From: Acidaminobacterium chupaoyuni
GTDB lineage: Bacteria > Bacillota > Clostridia > Oscillospirales > Butyricicoccaceae
Strand: one strand, 5' to 3'
Length of the DNA: 64,000 bases
NCBI GenBank assembly: GCA_047936785.1
Contig: CP176394.1
Below the pieces are notes generated by a model. That model did not search any database and had not been told where the DNA came from. It worked only from the letters and a program-made list of their open reading frames with translations. The first letter of the stretch is position 1, and the number at the start of each line of letters is the position of its first letter. Both the position numbers and the translations under genes were made by a program. Shown one piece after another: positions 61,828 through 64,000 of this stretch.

Positions 61828-62502
61828 TTATTGATCTTCATCCCATGTCACTTTTCCGCTGCCGGAAAGATCGATGGTTTCGCCCAGATATTTGGGGGAG
61901 GGATGCAGCACATCCACCCATAAAAACGCTTTTACCCGCGCCAGCGATTCGCGGCAGATATGGAACGCGGGGTTGGGCAGAACGCTGTTTGTTGTGCCCA
62001 CGCCATAGGTTTCGATGCCCATGCGGCGGCCCAGAAACACCGCCCGCGGCACATGATAATTCTGGCTGACGGCGATGAGTTTTTTTGCGCCGAAAACGGC
62101 TTTTGCGCGGAAAAGGCTGTCATAGGTTTCGAACCCCGCGTGGTCTAAAAACAGGTCGTCGCCCGGCACGCCTTTTTCTAAAAGATAGCGCCGCATGGCG
62201 TTGACTTCGTCATATTGCGGCGTGCCATGGTCGCCGCTGAGGATCAGCTTGGGGGCTTTGCCGGCGAAATAAAGGGCGGCGGCCTCATCAAGCCTGTCGC
62301 GCAGGGCGGGCGAAGGGCTGCCGTTTTGATAGACCCGCGCGCCCAAAACGAGAATGGCATCGGCCCGGGGCGCTTTTTCACGGGAAACGAGATAGGGCCG
62401 CGCCGCGGAAAGCACGCGCCACTGGATAAGCCCAAAAACCGCCGCGCCGCAAAGCAGCAGAGCGGCAAGCCAAAAGAAGAGTTTTTTATATTTTTTCGGC
62501 AC
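61828..62502 (-). CDS. DUF218 (SanA/YdcF-type) membrane protein
   Basis: 224 residues. One N-terminal membrane helix (about 8-28) precedes a DUF218 domain: ADAILVLGARV, LILSGDHGTPQYDEVNAM, DHAGFETYDSLFRAK and NYHVPRAVFLGRRMGIET. SanA/ElyC-type members affect envelope integrity and peptidoglycan or lipid-carrier metabolism. The start is GTG (62502) after AAAGGGGG. It lies 46 bp upstream of mscL on the same strand, so both may be made together under envelope stress. Confidence 0.85.
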   Translation of the reverse strand: MPKKYKKLFFWLAALLLCGAAVFGLIQWRVLSAARPYLVSREKAPRADAILVLGARVYQNGSPSPALRDRLDEAAALYFAGKAPKLILSGDHGTPQYDEVNAMRRYLLEKGVPGDDLFLDHAGFETYDSLFRAKAVFGAKKLIAVSQNYHVPRAVFLGRRMGIETYGVGTTNSVLPNPAFHICRESLARVKAFLWVDVLHPSPKYLGETIDLSGSGKVTWDEDQ

Positions 62503-62979
62503 AAAAAGCCCCCTTTCAGAACAGATCGCAGGGTCGGCTATGCCGATTCTGCTTGATTTATTTTTATCATATCACAGAAAAAATAGAATAAAAAGAGCAA
62601 AAAGCGTGACTTTTTAAAAGAAAAAGCCTTTTGCCCCGAAAAAAGGCGAAAACGCCGCGGGCATAAACGGCGTTTTTGCGAATATGCTGCAAAGAGGCGT
62701 CTTGGGCGCAGAAAAAAACCGCGGCTGCCTTTGGGGCGAATCTTTGAAAAGAATGCCTTTCTTTTGCAGATATTTCAATTTATTTTGACAAAAAGCGCGG
62801 TTTGGCGGGCGCCCGCCCGGCAGGTTTGTGTGTTTTGCAGAGGAATTTCAAATTCCCTATAAATGACGCGCGGTTTATCAACAGAAACGATTTGATTTGA
62901 TTTTAGGCCTGTTTTACAATAGAAATGTTCGGATATTTCCCCAATGGGATCAACGATAGATGTGAAACGGAGAAACGAT
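62503..62979. other. Divergent intergenic region with hairpin and two promoters
   Basis: No gene. It holds a weak minus-strand -10 (TATGAT at 62566-62571) for the DUF218 gene, a hairpin AAAACGCCG/CGGCGTTTT at about 62648-62678 with T-runs on both strands, and the plus-strand promoter below. I see nothing else. Confidence 0.6.
62892..62920 (+). promoter_or_regulatory. Promoter of the double-cubane reductase gene
   Basis: TTGATT, 17 bases, TACAAT on the plus strand, about 60 bp before the ATG. Confidence 0.7.
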
Positions 62980-64000
62980 ATGGAACTGGTCAAAACACTT
63001 CCCGCAATTTTTGAAGAATTTGGCGAACAGCGCAAAAATTCCTTCATTCAGGCGATGCAGCTGAAAGAAAAGGGCATCCCGCTGGTGGGTGTTTTCTGCA
63101 CTTATCTGCCCCAGGAACTGCCCATGGCCATGGGCGCGGCCGTGGTGGGCCTTTGCTCGATGAGCGGCGAAACCATCCCCGAAGCGGAACAGGATCTGCC
63201 CCGCAACCTTTGCCCGCTGGTCAAATCCAGCTATGGGTTTGCGAAAACCGATAAATGCCCTTATTTTCATTTTTCCGATCTGATCGTGGGCGAAACCACC
63301 TGCGACGGCAAGAAAAAGATGTATGAGATGCTGGGCGAATTCAAGCCCGTTTATGTGATGGAGCTGCCCAATTCCCAAAGCCCCGACGCGCTGGAGCTTT
63401 GGAAAAAGGAAGTCATCAAATTCAAAGAAAAACTGGAAAGCCATTTCGGCGTGACCATCACCGAAGAGCAGGTGCGCGAAGCGGTGAGGGTGAAAAACGA
63501 AGAACGCGCCGCGCTGAAAGAGTTTTATGAGCTGATGAAGCTCAAACCCGCGCCGATGCTGGGCGCCGATATGTATAAAGTGTTATATGGCGCCACCTTC
63601 AAATTCGATAAGCGCCAGATCCCCGCCGAAGTGCGCGCCGTGGCCGAAAAAGTGCGCGCGGCTTATGATGACGGCACGCCTGATTGCCCCAAACAGAAAC
63701 TGGCGGGCCGGCCCCGCATTCTGGTAACGGGCAGCCCCATCGGCGGCGCCAGCGAAAAGGTCATCAAGTGTCTGGAAGACAACGGCGCTCAGGTGGTGGT
63801 TTTTGAAAACTGCGGCGGCGCGAAAGCGGTGGAGGAACAGGTGGATGAAAACGCGGCGGATATTTATGAAGCGCTGGCGCGCCGCTATCTGAACATCGGC
63901 TGTTCCTGCATGACGCCCAACCCCAACCGTTTTGCGCTTCTTGACCGGTTGATGGATGATTATCAGGTGGATGCCGTGGTGGAAGTGGTGCTGCAAGCCT
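62980..64000 (+). CDS. 2-Hydroxyacyl-CoA dehydratase-family protein, double-cubane reductase type (3' end missing)
   Basis: 340 codons are visible and the frame runs off the window. The sequence matches the HgdB/FldBC fold in the form known as the double-cubane-cluster anaerobic reductase (YjiM type): cysteines in GVFCTYLPQE, GLCSMSGE, KCPYFHFSDL, GETTCDGKKKMYE and SCMTPNPNRF, and the core GSPIGGASEKV and VFENCGG. Such proteins hold a double-cubane [8Fe-9S] cluster, get electrons from an ATP-driven activator and reduce small molecules. The partner activase should lie downstream, outside the window. The ATG at 62980 follows GGAGAAACG; the physiological substrate is unknown. Confidence 0.82.
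   Translation, partial: MELVKTLPAIFEEFGEQRKNSFIQAMQLKEKGIPLVGVFCTYLPQELPMAMGAAVVGLCSMSGETIPEAEQDLPRNLCPLVKSSYGFAKTDKCPYFHFSDLIVGETTCDGKKKMYEMLGEFKPVYVMELPNSQSPDALELWKKEVIKFKEKLESHFGVTITEEQVREAVRVKNEERAALKEFYELMKLKPAPMLGADMYKVLYGATFKFDKRQIPAEVRAVAEKVRAAYDDGTPDCPKQKLAGRPRILVTGSPIGGASEKVIKCLEDNGAQVVVFENCGGAKAVEEQVDENAADIYEALARRYLNIGCSCMTPNPNRFALLDRLMDDYQVDAVVEVVLQA

Overview
The window looks like a chromosome segment from an anaerobic, Gram-positive clostridium. Base composition is fairly GC-rich. The support is the dnaA-dnaN-yaaA-recF-remB-gyrB-gyrA cluster, proteins with SLH (S-layer homology) surface anchors, pyruvate phosphate dikinase, NAD-malic enzyme, a double-cubane-type dehydratase-family protein, and Firmicutes-style RNA regulation (cobalamin riboswitch, lysine riboswitch, tryptophan T-box). 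A relative of the Oscillospiraceae/Ruminococcaceae is my inference; no rRNA is present to test it. I see no insertion sequence, prophage, CRISPR array, tRNA or rRNA.

Region 1 (0.3-13.2 kb, minus strand) is the most unusual part. A good promoter and a cobalamin riboswitch with two tandem terminators precede a run of genes: a 1523-residue surface protein with two DUF4430-type domains, a PQQ-like propeller and SLH anchors; a small homing-endonuclease-associated-repeat protein; an alpha/alpha-toroid protein with SLH repeats; a membrane-anchored DUF4430 protein; an ECF T component; a CbiR-like TIM barrel; and one polypeptide fusing both ECF ATPases to a membrane S-like domain. Animal intrinsic factor and transcobalamin are built from an alpha/alpha toroid plus a DUF4430-like domain. 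I therefore read this as a surface cobamide-capture, import and remodelling operon.

Region 2 (13.4-16.4 kb, minus) holds a zinc-ribbon protein, an orphan amino-acid-binding lipoprotein, a DUF3810 membrane metalloprotease-like protein and a CYTH phosphatase-like protein. Region 3 (16.6-28.5 kb, plus) is a housekeeping run: zapA, a U32 peptidase, dut, maf, mreC, mreD, PBP2, minD, an mgsA-like gene, hisS and aspS. It lacks mreB, minC and minE.

Region 4 (28.6-37.9 kb, minus) holds a YitT protein, malic enzyme, split transketolase, an NhaC-family transporter under a lysine riboswitch (probably a lysine carrier), a DMT-superfamily transporter and an RclA-like flavin disulfide reductase behind a palindromic operator. 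Region 5 (38.0-41.3 kb) has a short noncoding tandem repeat and a periplasmic-sensing hybrid histidine kinase.

Region 6 (41.6-55.8 kb) is the replication-origin neighbourhood. ppdK and mnmA point left, and dnaA through rnhA point right. DnaA boxes occur in three successive gaps, and an oriC-like element with DnaA-trios lies between dnaA and dnaN. Region 7 (55.9-64 kb) holds an iscS-iscU pair, a copper-amine-oxidase-like domain protein, DUF2007 and DUF1697 proteins, a TrpB2-type tryptophan synthase under a tryptophan T-box, mscL, a DUF218 protein and a double-cubane-type reductase cut by the window edge.
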